A DNA stretch of 34,591 nucleotides, from assembly GCA_913031205.1 (NCBI GenBank), contig CAJWEM010000011.1:1-34591 (forward strand), in the 5' to 3' direction. Positions 16,397 through 24,105 of this stretch are shown here, in pieces. The notes beneath the pieces are model-generated. The model was given only the letters and a program-made list of their open reading frames with translations, was not told where the DNA came from and made no database searches. Every line of letters starts with the position of its first letter. The stretch's first letter is position 1. The position numbers and the translations under genes are program-made. This stretch comes from an uncultured Gammaproteobacteria bacterium. GTDB taxonomy: Bacteria; Pseudomonadota; Gammaproteobacteria; Poriferisulfidales; GCA-002705445.

Positions 16397-16425
16397 AAGA
16401 TAGCAAAAATTGCATATCTATACAA
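16397..16425 (-). promoter_or_regulatory. Likely promoter for rpmB-rpmG
   Basis: On the minus strand TTGTAT (16420-16425) and TATCTT (16397-16402) are spaced by 17 bases, about 34 bases before the rpmB ATG. Each hexamer matches the sigma70 consensus at four of six positions, so this is plausible but not strong. Confidence 0.45.
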
Positions 16426-16459
16426 CATAAAAATTAATAATGAACTATAATTTGTCCCT

Positions 16460-16822
16460 ATGGATAAAATTTTTCTAAGAGATCTTAAGCTCAAAACTAG
16501 AATTGGTATATTTGAGTGGGAAAAACAAATAGACCAAGTGATCAATATAAATATTGAGGTTGGTACAGACATAAAAAGAGCTTCTGAAACAGATGATGTT
16601 CAATATTCGCTTGATTATAAATCTCTCTCAATAAAGGTTAAAGACTATGTAAGTAATAACCAACATGACTTAATTGAAACTCTTATAGAAAATATTGCGC
16701 AAATGCTTTTAGATGAATTCGATATTAATTATGTCACAATTTCAATAAGTAAACCCGGCGCAATCAGAGACTCTCAAGATGTTGGGATTGAAATTACTAG
16801 AAATAAAAAATCACCTACTTAA
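16460..16822 (+). CDS. folB: Dihydroneopterin aldolase FolB
   Basis: Converts 7,8-dihydroneopterin to 6-hydroxymethyl-dihydropterin in folate synthesis. The 120-residue protein starts MDKIFLRDLKLKTRIGIFEWE, with the conserved Glu near the start of the fold, then SLDYKSL (about 50-56), a helix with LIETLIENIA containing the pterin-site Glu, and VTISISKPGAIRDSQDVGIEI. Length is normal. No Shine-Dalgarno sequence is seen; a TATAAT at 16446-16451 lies only eight bases before the ATG. The 3' end overlaps the converging pteridine-reductase-like gene by 12 bases. Confidence 0.94.
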   Translation: MDKIFLRDLKLKTRIGIFEWEKQIDQVININIEVGTDIKRASETDDVQYSLDYKSLSIKVKDYVSNNQHDLIETLIENIAQMLLDEFDINYVTISISKPGAIRDSQDVGIEITRNKKSPT

Positions 16823-17563
16823 ATTTCTTCCTCCATCCACATCAATAATTTGTCCCGTAATATAGTCAGCTTTATTAATCAAGAAAGAGCATGTATTCGC
16901 AATATCTTTTACGTCGCCTTGCCTTTTAAGTTGAGTGCTTTCAATAATTTCTTGATGTTTCCCTTCGTATTCCTTTACTTCTGGCCACATTATAGAACCT
17001 GGGGATACACCGTTAACTCTCACTTCAGGGCCTAATTCAATTGATAAAGATTTAGTTAACATTTTCAAACCAGCTTTAGCTATAGAGTAAATCGGAAAAT
17101 TTTCTAAAGGATTATCGGAATATATGTCAACAATATTAATAACGCATCCAGAATTGTTTTTTAAACTACTTTGAAAAATTTTTGATAAAAAATATGGGGC
17201 TTTTAAATTAACGTCATGCAAATCATCCCACTGTTCGACGGTAGACTCTTCTATTAGCGTCGGATAGAAAGTAGATGCATTATTAATTAATACATCAATA
17301 TCTGACCATTTTTTACCAAGTTTTTCGGTTATATTTTCATAGTTTGCAAAATCTCTTAAATTGAAACTAAATGTAAATGCTGAATTTTCTCTATCAGAAT
17401 TCATCTTCTTTACAAGTTTTTCCGCGTCTCCAGAGGAATTGTTGCAGTGGATAATTACATCCATGCCTTCTGAATGCAGCTGAAGTGCTACAGCCTTTCC
17501 AAGTCTTCTTGCTGAGCCAGTGATTAACACCACCTTATTTTGTTTTTCTATATGACTGTTCAT
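16811..17563 (-). CDS. Short-chain dehydrogenase, pteridine reductase (FolM/PTR1-like)
   Basis: Probably an NADPH-dependent reductase of dihydropterins or dihydrofolate. The 250-residue SDR has the cofactor motif TGSARRLG (15-22) with basic residues favouring NADPH, the INNAS motif, Asp in place of the usual catalytic Ser in NIVDIYSDNP, and the YSIAKAG catalytic Tyr-Lys pair. It then has LGPEVRVNGVSPGSIMWPE and ends YITGQIIDVDGGRNLSR. The RRLG, VDI and MWPE features separate pteridine reductases from fatty-acid SDRs such as FabG. The gene converges on folB and overlaps it by 12 bases, which fits a pterin role. Substrate is inferred, not shown. Confidence 0.82.
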   Translation of the reverse strand: MNSHIEKQNKVVLITGSARRLGKAVALQLHSEGMDVIIHCNNSSGDAEKLVKKMNSDRENSAFTFSFNLRDFANYENITEKLGKKWSDIDVLINNASTFYPTLIEESTVEQWDDLHDVNLKAPYFLSKIFQSSLKNNSGCVINIVDIYSDNPLENFPIYSIAKAGLKMLTKSLSIELGPEVRVNGVSPGSIMWPEVKEYEGKHQEIIESTQLKRQGDVKDIANTCSFLINKADYITGQIIDVDGGRNLSR

Positions 17564-17619
17564 AACTTTATTATACTAGATTATTACTATTTCTAAAAAG
17601 TAAGTGTTAAGATTACTAC

Positions 17620-18726
17620 GTGAATTTAACAAAAGAAATACATGCAAAGATTAAACAAGAAGGTTATCTAACATTCGATGAATTCATTGACATGTCACTA
17701 TACTTCCCAAATTACGGATATTACAATAACCCTAACACTGAATTCGGCCCAAAAAACTCTGATTTTATTACGGCTCCAGAGATATCTGAAATATATACAT
17801 GCTCGATATTAAAATTTTATAAAGATATAAGGAAACATAAGAAAATTGAAAACGTTTTAGAGTTTGGTGCAGGTAGCGGAGCAATGGCTTTTAATTTTTT
17901 AAATAATTGTGAAGCTAAAAATCTACCAAATAAATATTATATTGTTGAAAAAAATATTCATCTTATAGAAAAACAAAATAAGAAATTAAAAGAACTTTCA
18001 AAAAATTTGTATGAAAAAATTGTTTGGGTTAAAGATATAAAAGCCATTGATGATGTTTTTATAATTGCAAACGAAATTCTTGACGCAATCCCAGCAAAAT
18101 TTTTTAAAAAAGAAGATGACAAGTTTTTCGAGAAATCAGTAAAAGAGGAAGACGAAAAATTGGTCATTTCTTTACTAGATTGTAAAGAATATTTACTAGA
18201 AGAGATATACAGTATTGAATCAAGATTAGGAAATAAAATTCCGAATTCCTACTCATTCGAAATTAATTTTTTACAGGAAAAATTCCTATCTGAAATTTTT
18301 AATAAAATTAACAATTTTATTTTATTGATAATAGATTATGGTTATCACGAAGAAGAATTTTTTCATCCACAAAGAAAAAATGGAACGGTGCAATTTTATA
18401 AGAACCATTGCAAAATAGAGGATATTTTTTCATACCCACATGGAAGTTTTGATATATCTGTAAGTGTAGACTTCTCAAGAGTTTTTAGAACTGCTCTTAA
18501 CTATGGCATAAAACTTTACTCTTTTACTACACAATCACAATTTCTTTTGAACACAAATATATTAGAATTTGCTCAAAAAATTGAAGGCGAATTTGATAAA
18601 AATAATATATTAAAAACTCTTCTGTTTCCCTCTGATATGGGAGAGAATTTTAAAATTATGGTTTTATGTGATGATATTAGTGGTGAATTTCAATCTTCTT
18701 TTAAAGATTTTCGGCATAAATTATGA
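17620..18726 (+). CDS. SAM-dependent methyltransferase, MidA/NDUFAF7 family
   Basis: A 368-residue class I methyltransferase. It begins with the family helix KIKQEGYLTFDEFIDMSLYF and the YGYY motif, then GPKNSDFITAPEISEIY (about 44-60), the SAM-binding VLEFGAGSGAMAFNF (about 83-97), and ANEILDAIPAKFF (about 149-161). Mitochondrial NDUFAF7/MidA methylates an arginine of a complex I subunit; the target in bacteria is not established. The start is GTG at 17620 with no strong ribosome binding site. It overlaps uppP by four bases. It shares the neighbourhood with another NDUFA9-like gene, but the two are on opposite strands. Confidence 0.88.
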   Translation: MNLTKEIHAKIKQEGYLTFDEFIDMSLYFPNYGYYNNPNTEFGPKNSDFITAPEISEIYTCSILKFYKDIRKHKKIENVLEFGAGSGAMAFNFLNNCEAKNLPNKYYIVEKNIHLIEKQNKKLKELSKNLYEKIVWVKDIKAIDDVFIIANEILDAIPAKFFKKEDDKFFEKSVKEEDEKLVISLLDCKEYLLEEIYSIESRLGNKIPNSYSFEINFLQEKFLSEIFNKINNFILLIIDYGYHEEEFFHPQRKNGTVQFYKNHCKIEDIFSYPHGSFDISVSVDFSRVFRTALNYGIKLYSFTTQSQFLLNTNILEFAQKIEGEFDKNNILKTLLFPSDMGENFKIMVLCDDISGEFQSSFKDFRHKL

Positions 18727-19502
18727 GTGATTTTTTTCAATTGGTTGTTCTTTCATTTTTACAAGGTATTACCGAATTTTTACCAATATCAAGTTCTGCT
18801 CATTTAATAATTATTCCGAAGATTTTTAATTGGGGATCACAAGGATTACTTTTTGATGTATCAGTGCACTTCGGTTCACTTATTGCAGTTACTTACTATT
18901 ATTTTAAGAACATAAGTTCATTTAAAAATATTGATAATTCTGGGGGATATATTGATTTTAAAAAAATAATTATCGGTTCTTTACCAGTTTTAATGATTGG
19001 GTTTTTTTTCCACGACTTTATTGATCATAATTTGAGAACTGTAGAAATTATTGCTATTACAACTATTTTATTTGCCGTTCCAATAATTTTTTTAGAATTA
19101 ACTAAAAATTGTAAAAAAAACATATCAGAAATCAATAATTATGATATTTTTATCATAGGATTATTTCAAGCATTAGCACTTGCTCCAGGAACATCAAGGT
19201 CTGCAGTGATTATACTCGCCGCATTGCTTTTAGGTTACAATAAAAAAAGTGCAATTATAATATCTATCGTGTTATCGTTTCCAGTAATCTTGCTTGCAAT
19301 GATTTATGAAGTTTATGCTGCGAACGGGATTTTTTTGAATTTATTAGAATTTTCTTATTACCTCTGTGCTATTTTTATTTCTTTTTTAACATCTTATTTA
19401 GTAATAAAATATTTCATTCTTTATATCAACAGAGTAGGATTTATTCCTTTCATGATTTACAGGATATTATTAGGAATAATTTTACTTATTTTCTTTATTT
19501 AA
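18723..19502 (+). CDS. uppP: Undecaprenyl-diphosphatase UppP (BacA)
   Basis: Integral membrane phosphatase that removes one phosphate from undecaprenyl diphosphate, recycling the lipid carrier for peptidoglycan. The 259-residue protein contains QGITEFLPISSSAHL (14-28), with Glu18 and Ser24, and LAPGTSRSAVI (153-163), the catalytic parts of the family. About seven or eight hydrophobic segments are visible. It overlaps the MidA-like gene by four bases and the converging cca by 21 bases, so both ends share sequence with neighbours. Confidence 0.94.
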   Translation: MSDFFQLVVLSFLQGITEFLPISSSAHLIIIPKIFNWGSQGLLFDVSVHFGSLIAVTYYYFKNISSFKNIDNSGGYIDFKKIIIGSLPVLMIGFFFHDFIDHNLRTVEIIAITTILFAVPIIFLELTKNCKKNISEINNYDIFIIGLFQALALAPGTSRSAVIILAALLLGYNKKSAIIISIVLSFPVILLAMIYEVYAANGIFLNLLEFSYYLCAIFISFLTSYLVIKYFILYINRVGFIPFMIYRILLGIILLIFFI

Positions 19503-20573
19503 TATAGTACTTATTAATTCAATATGAATATTTTCGACTCGAACTTTTATTTCCTCAACATTAAGTTTTTTGAGATCGCCATAATCAATTTTTCCATTTA
19601 TTAAAGCTTGAATTTCTGTAAATATATTTAATCTTTCTTCGTCTTTTTGATTATGAAATTCTAAAAAATAACTAATTTGCTTTAAAAAAACTTCAAGTCT
19701 TTCCGGGCGTCTGAAAGCATCAAGTTGATTTAAAAAATATACTATTTTCTTACTTTCAATGTCTAATGAAATAAATTTTGCACTAAACTCGTTAAATAAA
19801 AAATATAAATCTAAAATCCTTTTTGGAAATCCAAAAAATTCAATAAAACTTATACTAAAGCCACTAATTGATAAAAATATTTTTTTCTCTAAATCTATTT
19901 TAGAAAAATATAATATTTTTTCTTTTATGTTTTCATTATCAATTATTTCTGGGCAATATCTTTTAGCGAAATTAGTTTTAATTAAAACTTCAAAAAACAT
20001 CCATGGATTATTTTCGTTGAATGCTTTTGAAATTTCATTCCAAAGCCTTTCTTTCGAAAGTGTTTCAATTTCATCATTGCTGACTATTTTTTTCATGATT
20101 TCAATTGTTGAATCATGTATATTAAAACCATATTTTTTTAGCTTAGTATAAAATCTTGCGACTCTTAAAACCCTGAGAGGATCCTCAGAAAAAGCTTCAG
20201 AAACATGTCTTATTACTTTATTTTCAATATCTGCGAGGCCTCCAAAAGGATCAATAAGTTCACCTTTCTCATCTTGCGCTATTGCATTTATTGTAAGATC
20301 TCTTCTTAATAAATCCTCTTCAAGAGAAACTTTTTCGTTTGCTACAAACTCAAATCCTTTATGTCCTGACCCAACCTTTTTCTCTACTCGTGCAAGGGCA
20401 TGTTCTTCTGAAGTATCAGGATGTAAGAAAACTGGAAACTGTTTGCCAACTTGTTTATAACCCAATTCTAACAACTCTTTTTGGCTTGATCCAACTACAA
20501 CCCAGTCCCTTTCCTCGGGCTCAATTCCTAATAATTTATCTCTTATAGCTCCGCCAACTAGATAAGTTTTCAT
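19482..20573 (-). CDS. cca: CCA-adding tRNA nucleotidyltransferase, shortened form lacking an HD domain
   Basis: Adds or repairs the 3'-CCA of tRNAs. The 363-residue protein has the nucleotidyltransferase head YLVGGAIRDKLLG (4-16), ERDWVVVG (21-28), FPVFLHP, EEHALAR and EDLLRRDLTINAIA (about 86-99), then DPFGGLADI and SEDPLRVLRVARFYTKL for the nucleotide-selecting neck. Gammaproteobacterial Cca proteins are about 410 residues and carry a metal-dependent HD phosphohydrolase domain. Here the region between the ERLWNEISKAF helix and LDAFRRPERLEVF is about 60 residues shorter, and no HD motif is found in it. CCA addition should remain; phosphatase activity should not. Confidence 0.9.
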   Translation of the reverse strand: MKTYLVGGAIRDKLLGIEPEERDWVVVGSSQKELLELGYKQVGKQFPVFLHPDTSEEHALARVEKKVGSGHKGFEFVANEKVSLEEDLLRRDLTINAIAQDEKGELIDPFGGLADIENKVIRHVSEAFSEDPLRVLRVARFYTKLKKYGFNIHDSTIEIMKKIVSNDEIETLSKERLWNEISKAFNENNPWMFFEVLIKTNFAKRYCPEIIDNENIKEKILYFSKIDLEKKIFLSISGFSISFIEFFGFPKRILDLYFLFNEFSAKFISLDIESKKIVYFLNQLDAFRRPERLEVFLKQISYFLEFHNQKDEERLNIFTEIQALINGKIDYGDLKKLNVEEIKVRVENIHIELISTILNKENK

Positions 20574-20576
20574 ATT

Positions 20577-21467
20577 TTATTCAGAATTTATATACGATGG
20601 CACTATTGTCTCTAAATCAGAATAAAAATTAAAGTCTGACTTGCAATAACTATCAATTTGACATGAGTTATAGTTGTCCAAAGAAAAAGGTTTTCCAGGA
20701 ATAAATTCCATCATAAACGCTTGCATTTTTGACATTTTTTTTGATAGAGGTATTACTCTTATGTTTCTATCTTTTATTTTAATTATAAGCTCTAAAATTT
20801 CTTTTAGTGTATAAATTTTTGGGCCACATAAATTATACTGCTTGTTGAAACTTTTGGTATCTTTAATAGCCTGAATAATAAATTCAGAAAGCTCTTCAAC
20901 GTATATAGGCGCAAACTTTGCATCATGGCATGCTAGTGGGAATAAAAAAGGAGTAAAATTTAAAAGCTCACTGAATCTCAAAATGAAACTATCGTTTTTC
21001 CCGAATATTACTGAGGGTCTAAAAATAGTAATATTTGCAAATCTTTTCCCATAAGTCATCAGATAGCTATCTGCTTCTCCTTTTGTTCTTAAATAATGAC
21101 TCGGACCTTTTTGATCAGCATTTAAAGCACTTACATGTAATATTCTTTTTATATCGTTGGTTTTACATGCCGTTAAAATAGTTCTTGCAAAATCACTGTG
21201 TGCTTTTTTAAAACCTTTTCCACTATGTCCTTTTTCATTAAGAATTCCAATAAGATTTATCAATACTTCAGTTTTTTTTGTATTATTTATTAGTTCTTCA
21301 GAATTATGCACATCCGCTTCAACGAGCTTCACTTTTGGATAAACAAGCATTTTTTTATTTTTCTCTCTATTTCTGGTAATTATTGTCACATTATGATCAG
21401 TTTTTGAAAGATGGTTTACTAATGTACTCCCAAGAAAACCTGTGCCGCCAAGCAATGTAATATTCAT
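20577..21467 (-). CDS. NAD(P)-binding protein, NDUFA9-like (atypical SDR)
   Basis: A 296-residue protein with an N-terminal Rossmann motif, TLLGGTGFLGSTLVNHL (4-20), then LVEADVHN, VLINLIGILNEKG, the helix LHVSALNADQKGPSHYLRTK with Tyr-x3-Lys, and ITIFRPSVIFGKNDSF. The order fits bacterial relatives of the complex I accessory subunit NDUFA9, proteins of uncertain role that bind NAD(P) and may act on quinone or isoprenoid compounds. It precedes cca by three bases and is probably transcribed with it. Its start faces the TPR protein across 97 very AT-rich bases. Confidence 0.85.
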   Translation of the reverse strand: MNITLLGGTGFLGSTLVNHLSKTDHNVTIITRNREKNKKMLVYPKVKLVEADVHNSEELINNTKKTEVLINLIGILNEKGHSGKGFKKAHSDFARTILTACKTNDIKRILHVSALNADQKGPSHYLRTKGEADSYLMTYGKRFANITIFRPSVIFGKNDSFILRFSELLNFTPFLFPLACHDAKFAPIYVEELSEFIIQAIKDTKSFNKQYNLCGPKIYTLKEILELIIKIKDRNIRVIPLSKKMSKMQAFMMEFIPGKPFSLDNYNSCQIDSYCKSDFNFYSDLETIVPSYINSE

Positions 21468-21564
21468 ATTTAATCCAATTCTAAGATTTATTGTAATATC
21501 AACGTTTTATATATAATATTGTATTATATAATTATAATAATACTTTAATTACAAATAATATTAA

Positions 21565-22380
21565 ATGCGTATAAAAACTATAATTTTTTTTTCATTTGCT
21601 TACTTTCTCGGGTCCGCTTCATATGCATCTGATATTTATGAGAATTTTCAAAATGCAAATGACTTAATACTTTCCGAGAAATTTACAGAAGCAAAAAAAA
21701 TTCTCCTCAAAATAAAAGAATCTAAACCAGATAATTATCAAGTTATTAATAACTTAGCTTATATAGAGGCAAAACAAGGCGATATTGATAAGGCCATAAA
21801 AATCTTAAGAAGATCCATCAGTAAAGATAAAGATATTGATATAATATATAAAAATTTAACAAACTTATACGCTTTCCAAGCGAATATTTTGTACGAAGAG
21901 GCACTTTCGATTAAAGATACAAATAATAATGAAGTAATTTTATCTTTAGCAAATAATTTAGACCTTGATTCTTCCGAAAACTCTAGCGTTACAGAAACGA
22001 ATATTTCAAAACTAGCAGAACCAATTCAAAATAATATACAGATAGAAGATGTAGAGAATTTTATTTATGAATGGGCAAGTTTCTGGCAAAATAAAAATTA
22101 CCAAGAGTATTTTAATTGTTACGCTGATCAATATTTTCCTAAAAATTTCAAATCAAGAAATGCTTGGATGTCCGATAGAAAAGAAAAGATACAAAATAAA
22201 AAAAATATTGAAATTAAAATATCAAACACCGAGGTATTTGGATTTAATAATAAAGTTGCTTTGATAAGTTTTACCCAAGCATATAACTCAGACTCTTTTT
22301 CAGATGTTGTAAAAAAACATGCTTTAATATCTCTTGTTAACGATACATTGAAAATAACTGGGGAATATATTCTTAAATAA
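21565..22380 (+). CDS. Exported TPR protein with C-terminal NTF2-like domain
   Basis: A 271-residue protein with a signal peptide (about 1-21, ending SASYAS), tetratricopeptide-like helices at about 24-105 (KPDNYQVINNLAYIEAKQGD, DKAIKILRRSISKD), a low-complexity linker, and a C-terminal domain from about 165. That domain begins VENFIYEWASFWQNKNYQEYF and ends KHALISLVNDTLKITGEYIL. It looks like the NTF2-fold domain found in Csd6/Pgp2-type peptidoglycan enzymes. The stop overlaps the start of the next gene by one base (TAATG). That gene encodes a YkuD protein with the same type of end, so the two probably act together at the cell wall. Confidence 0.78.
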   Translation: MRIKTIIFFSFAYFLGSASYASDIYENFQNANDLILSEKFTEAKKILLKIKESKPDNYQVINNLAYIEAKQGDIDKAIKILRRSISKDKDIDIIYKNLTNLYAFQANILYEEALSIKDTNNNEVILSLANNLDLDSSENSSVTETNISKLAEPIQNNIQIEDVENFIYEWASFWQNKNYQEYFNCYADQYFPKNFKSRNAWMSDRKEKIQNKKNIEIKISNTEVFGFNNKVALISFTQAYNSDSFSDVVKKHALISLVNDTLKITGEYILK

Positions 22381-23558
22381 TGAGATATTTTTTTAATCTA
22401 ACTTTGCTAACAATTTTTTTGTTTTCAAATCATATTACTGTAGCTGAAGAGCCTATATCTCCGAACGAGAGAGCCGAAATAGAGCTTTTGAGAATTTTGG
22501 ATAATATGAGAAATGGTAATAATGATAGAGCATTATTAATTGCTGAAAAACTTACAAAAGATTTTCCAAATTTTAAACTTGGAAAAATTATCTATGCGGA
22601 TCTTTTATCATCTTATCTTCAAAAAAAACCATTACTTAGTAGAGAATCGATGGGAAAAGAATTAAATGATTTAAAAAGTGAAGCTAAAGCTAGAATAAAT
22701 TTTGAATCGATTTATAAGAAAGAAGATCTTCTCCCAGAATCAATAATACAATTAGCGAATGACATTGAATATGCATTTTTGGTTGAACTATCAAAGTCAC
22801 GGCTTTATATTGTGAAAAATAAAGGTGGTGTGCCTGATATTATCGCTGATTTTTATGTTTCCATAGGTAAAGAGGGGTTTCATAAAAAAACATCTGGTGA
22901 CAATAAAACACCTGTTGGAGTATATAAGATTACCTCTCGTTTAATAGATGAGGACCTTCCAGAATTATATGGTGATGGAGCTTACCCTATAAATTACCCG
23001 AATATTTGGGATAAAAAAAACAAAAAAACTGGATACGGTATTTGGATTCACGGAGTTCCAAGAGATGTCTATAGTAGACCTCCATTAACAAGCGAAGGGT
23101 GTGTTGTTACTAGCAATCACACTCTCAAGAAACTAAAAAAATATATTCAAATAGGAAGAACGCCAGTAGTTTTAGTTGAAAATGTCTCTTGGATAAAAAG
23201 AAACTTATGGCATCAAAATAAAAAGCAAGCAAAAAACATAATTGAAAAATGGAGAAAAACTTGGGAAAGTCTTGATCCTTACGCATTTATTTCTAAACAT
23301 TCAATTAATTTTAAGAGTGAGAATCATGACTTTGAACAAAGAGTAGCTCATATTTTAAGAATAATAAAGAAAAAAACCTTTATAAAGGTTACAGTTGAAA
23401 ATATGAATTTATTTTATTACCCTACTGATAAAAATTTAATATTTTCAGACTTTAGACAACATTACGAGAGTAATAACTTTAAAACTTCATCAAATAAAAA
23501 GCTTTTTTGGAAACAAGAAAAGGATGGAGAATGGAGAATTTTATTCGAGGATACATAA
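22380..23558 (+). CDS. YkuD-family L,D-transpeptidase-like enzyme with NTF2-like C-terminal domain
   Basis: A 392-residue exported protein with a signal peptide (about 1-22, ending ITVAEE), a helical region, a YkuD catalytic domain (about 118-268) and a C-terminal NTF2-like domain (about 280-390). The catalytic site is visible as GIWIHGVPRDVYSRPPL and SEGCVVTSN, giving the His, Ser and Cys of the family. YkuD proteins of this subgroup include L,D-transpeptidases, YafK/DpaA-type enzymes that free Braun lipoprotein from peptidoglycan, and Csd6-type carboxypeptidases. Which reaction applies cannot be seen. It follows the TPR protein with a one-base overlap. Confidence 0.86.
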   Translation: MRYFFNLTLLTIFLFSNHITVAEEPISPNERAEIELLRILDNMRNGNNDRALLIAEKLTKDFPNFKLGKIIYADLLSSYLQKKPLLSRESMGKELNDLKSEAKARINFESIYKKEDLLPESIIQLANDIEYAFLVELSKSRLYIVKNKGGVPDIIADFYVSIGKEGFHKKTSGDNKTPVGVYKITSRLIDEDLPELYGDGAYPINYPNIWDKKNKKTGYGIWIHGVPRDVYSRPPLTSEGCVVTSNHTLKKLKKYIQIGRTPVVLVENVSWIKRNLWHQNKKQAKNIIEKWRKTWESLDPYAFISKHSINFKSENHDFEQRVAHILRIIKKKTFIKVTVENMNLFYYPTDKNLIFSDFRQHYESNNFKTSSNKKLFWKQEKDGEWRILFEDT

Positions 23559-23574
23559 TATTTAAATAAATTCC

Positions 23575-23601
23575 TTGATTTAATTTCATAATATGTATAA
23601 T
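23575..23601 (+). promoter_or_regulatory. Likely trxA promoter
   Basis: TTGATT (23575-23580) and exact TATAAT (23596-23601) lie 35 bases before the trxA start. The spacer of 15 bases is shorter than the ideal 17, so confidence is moderate. Confidence 0.45.
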
Positions 23602-23635
23602 AACAAAAAAATAACTATATAAATTAGGATGCTTT

Positions 23636-23962
23636 ATGTCAGAAACAATTATAAAACTAACCGATGCTGAGTTCGAAAACCAAGTTATTAAGTCAGAAAA
23701 ACCAATTTTAGTTGATTATTGGGCAGAATGGTGTGGACCTTGTAAAATGATAGCTCCAATACTCGAAGAAATTTCTTCAGAAATGTCCGACAAGATAATT
23801 ATTGGTAAATTAAATGTTGATGAAAACTCACAAACTCCGCCAAAATATGGTATTCGTGGCATACCAACACTTATGATTTTTAAAGATGGAAACGCTGTTG
23901 GAACTCATGTGGGAGCCCTTAGTAAAAGTGACTTAATCCAGTTTATTGAAAGTAATATTTAA
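23636..23962 (+). CDS. trxA: Thioredoxin
   Basis: General cytoplasmic disulfide reductase, 108 residues. It has the active site WAEWCGPCKMIAPIL, with Cys33 and Cys36, the preceding ILVDYWA strand, and the cis-proline loop YGIRGIPTLMIFKDG. Length and motif are those of classical TrxA. A ribosome binding site AGGA lies seven bases before the ATG, and a TATAAT-type promoter is visible upstream. It stands directly before rho, the same order found in E. coli and many relatives. Confidence 0.97.
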   Translation: MSETIIKLTDAEFENQVIKSEKPILVDYWAEWCGPCKMIAPILEEISSEMSDKIIIGKLNVDENSQTPPKYGIRGIPTLMIFKDGNAVGTHVGALSKSDLIQFIESNI

Positions 23963-23979
23963 TAAAAAATGCTAGACGA

Positions 23980-24013
23980 AACTGAATTTTAATGGTAACT
24001 TCTAAATTCAGTT
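23980..24013 (+). repeat. Perfect 10-bp inverted repeat, first of two in the trxA-rho spacer
   Basis: AACTGAATTT (23980-23989) and AAATTCAGTT (24004-24013) are exact reverse complements around a 14-base loop. The hairpin is not followed by a T-tract, so it is not a classical terminator. It may mark a transcript end for trxA or act in the rho leader. Confidence 0.7.
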
Positions 24014-24085
24014 GCAAATTTAGCACATCATATATACATTTCTTGCGTGGTTATTCTGCGTAAAAGTCTAATAAAAAATTTGCAA
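24012..24085 (+). repeat. Perfect 10-bp inverted repeat, second, ending just before rho
   Basis: TTGCAAATTT (24012-24021) and AAATTTGCAA (24076-24085) are exact reverse complements with a 54-base interval. The left arm shares two bases with the right arm of the first repeat, so the two hairpins would compete at that point. The right arm ends 20 bases before the rho ATG, close to its ribosome binding region. A cis-regulatory role is inferred. Confidence 0.6.
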
Positions 24086-24105
24086 ATTCCATTGGTAAAT
24101 AATTT

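Noticed and set aside
19503-20573. Glu21 in place of the enteric Asp21 in the Cca metal motif (ERD instead of DRD)
   Set aside because: Glu is also found at this position in pseudomonad Cca proteins as far as I recall, so it is not taken as a defect.
23980-24013. Hairpin as an intrinsic terminator of trxA
   Set aside because: The stem is AT-rich and is followed by GCAAATTTAG, not a T-tract, so it was kept as a repeat or leader element instead.
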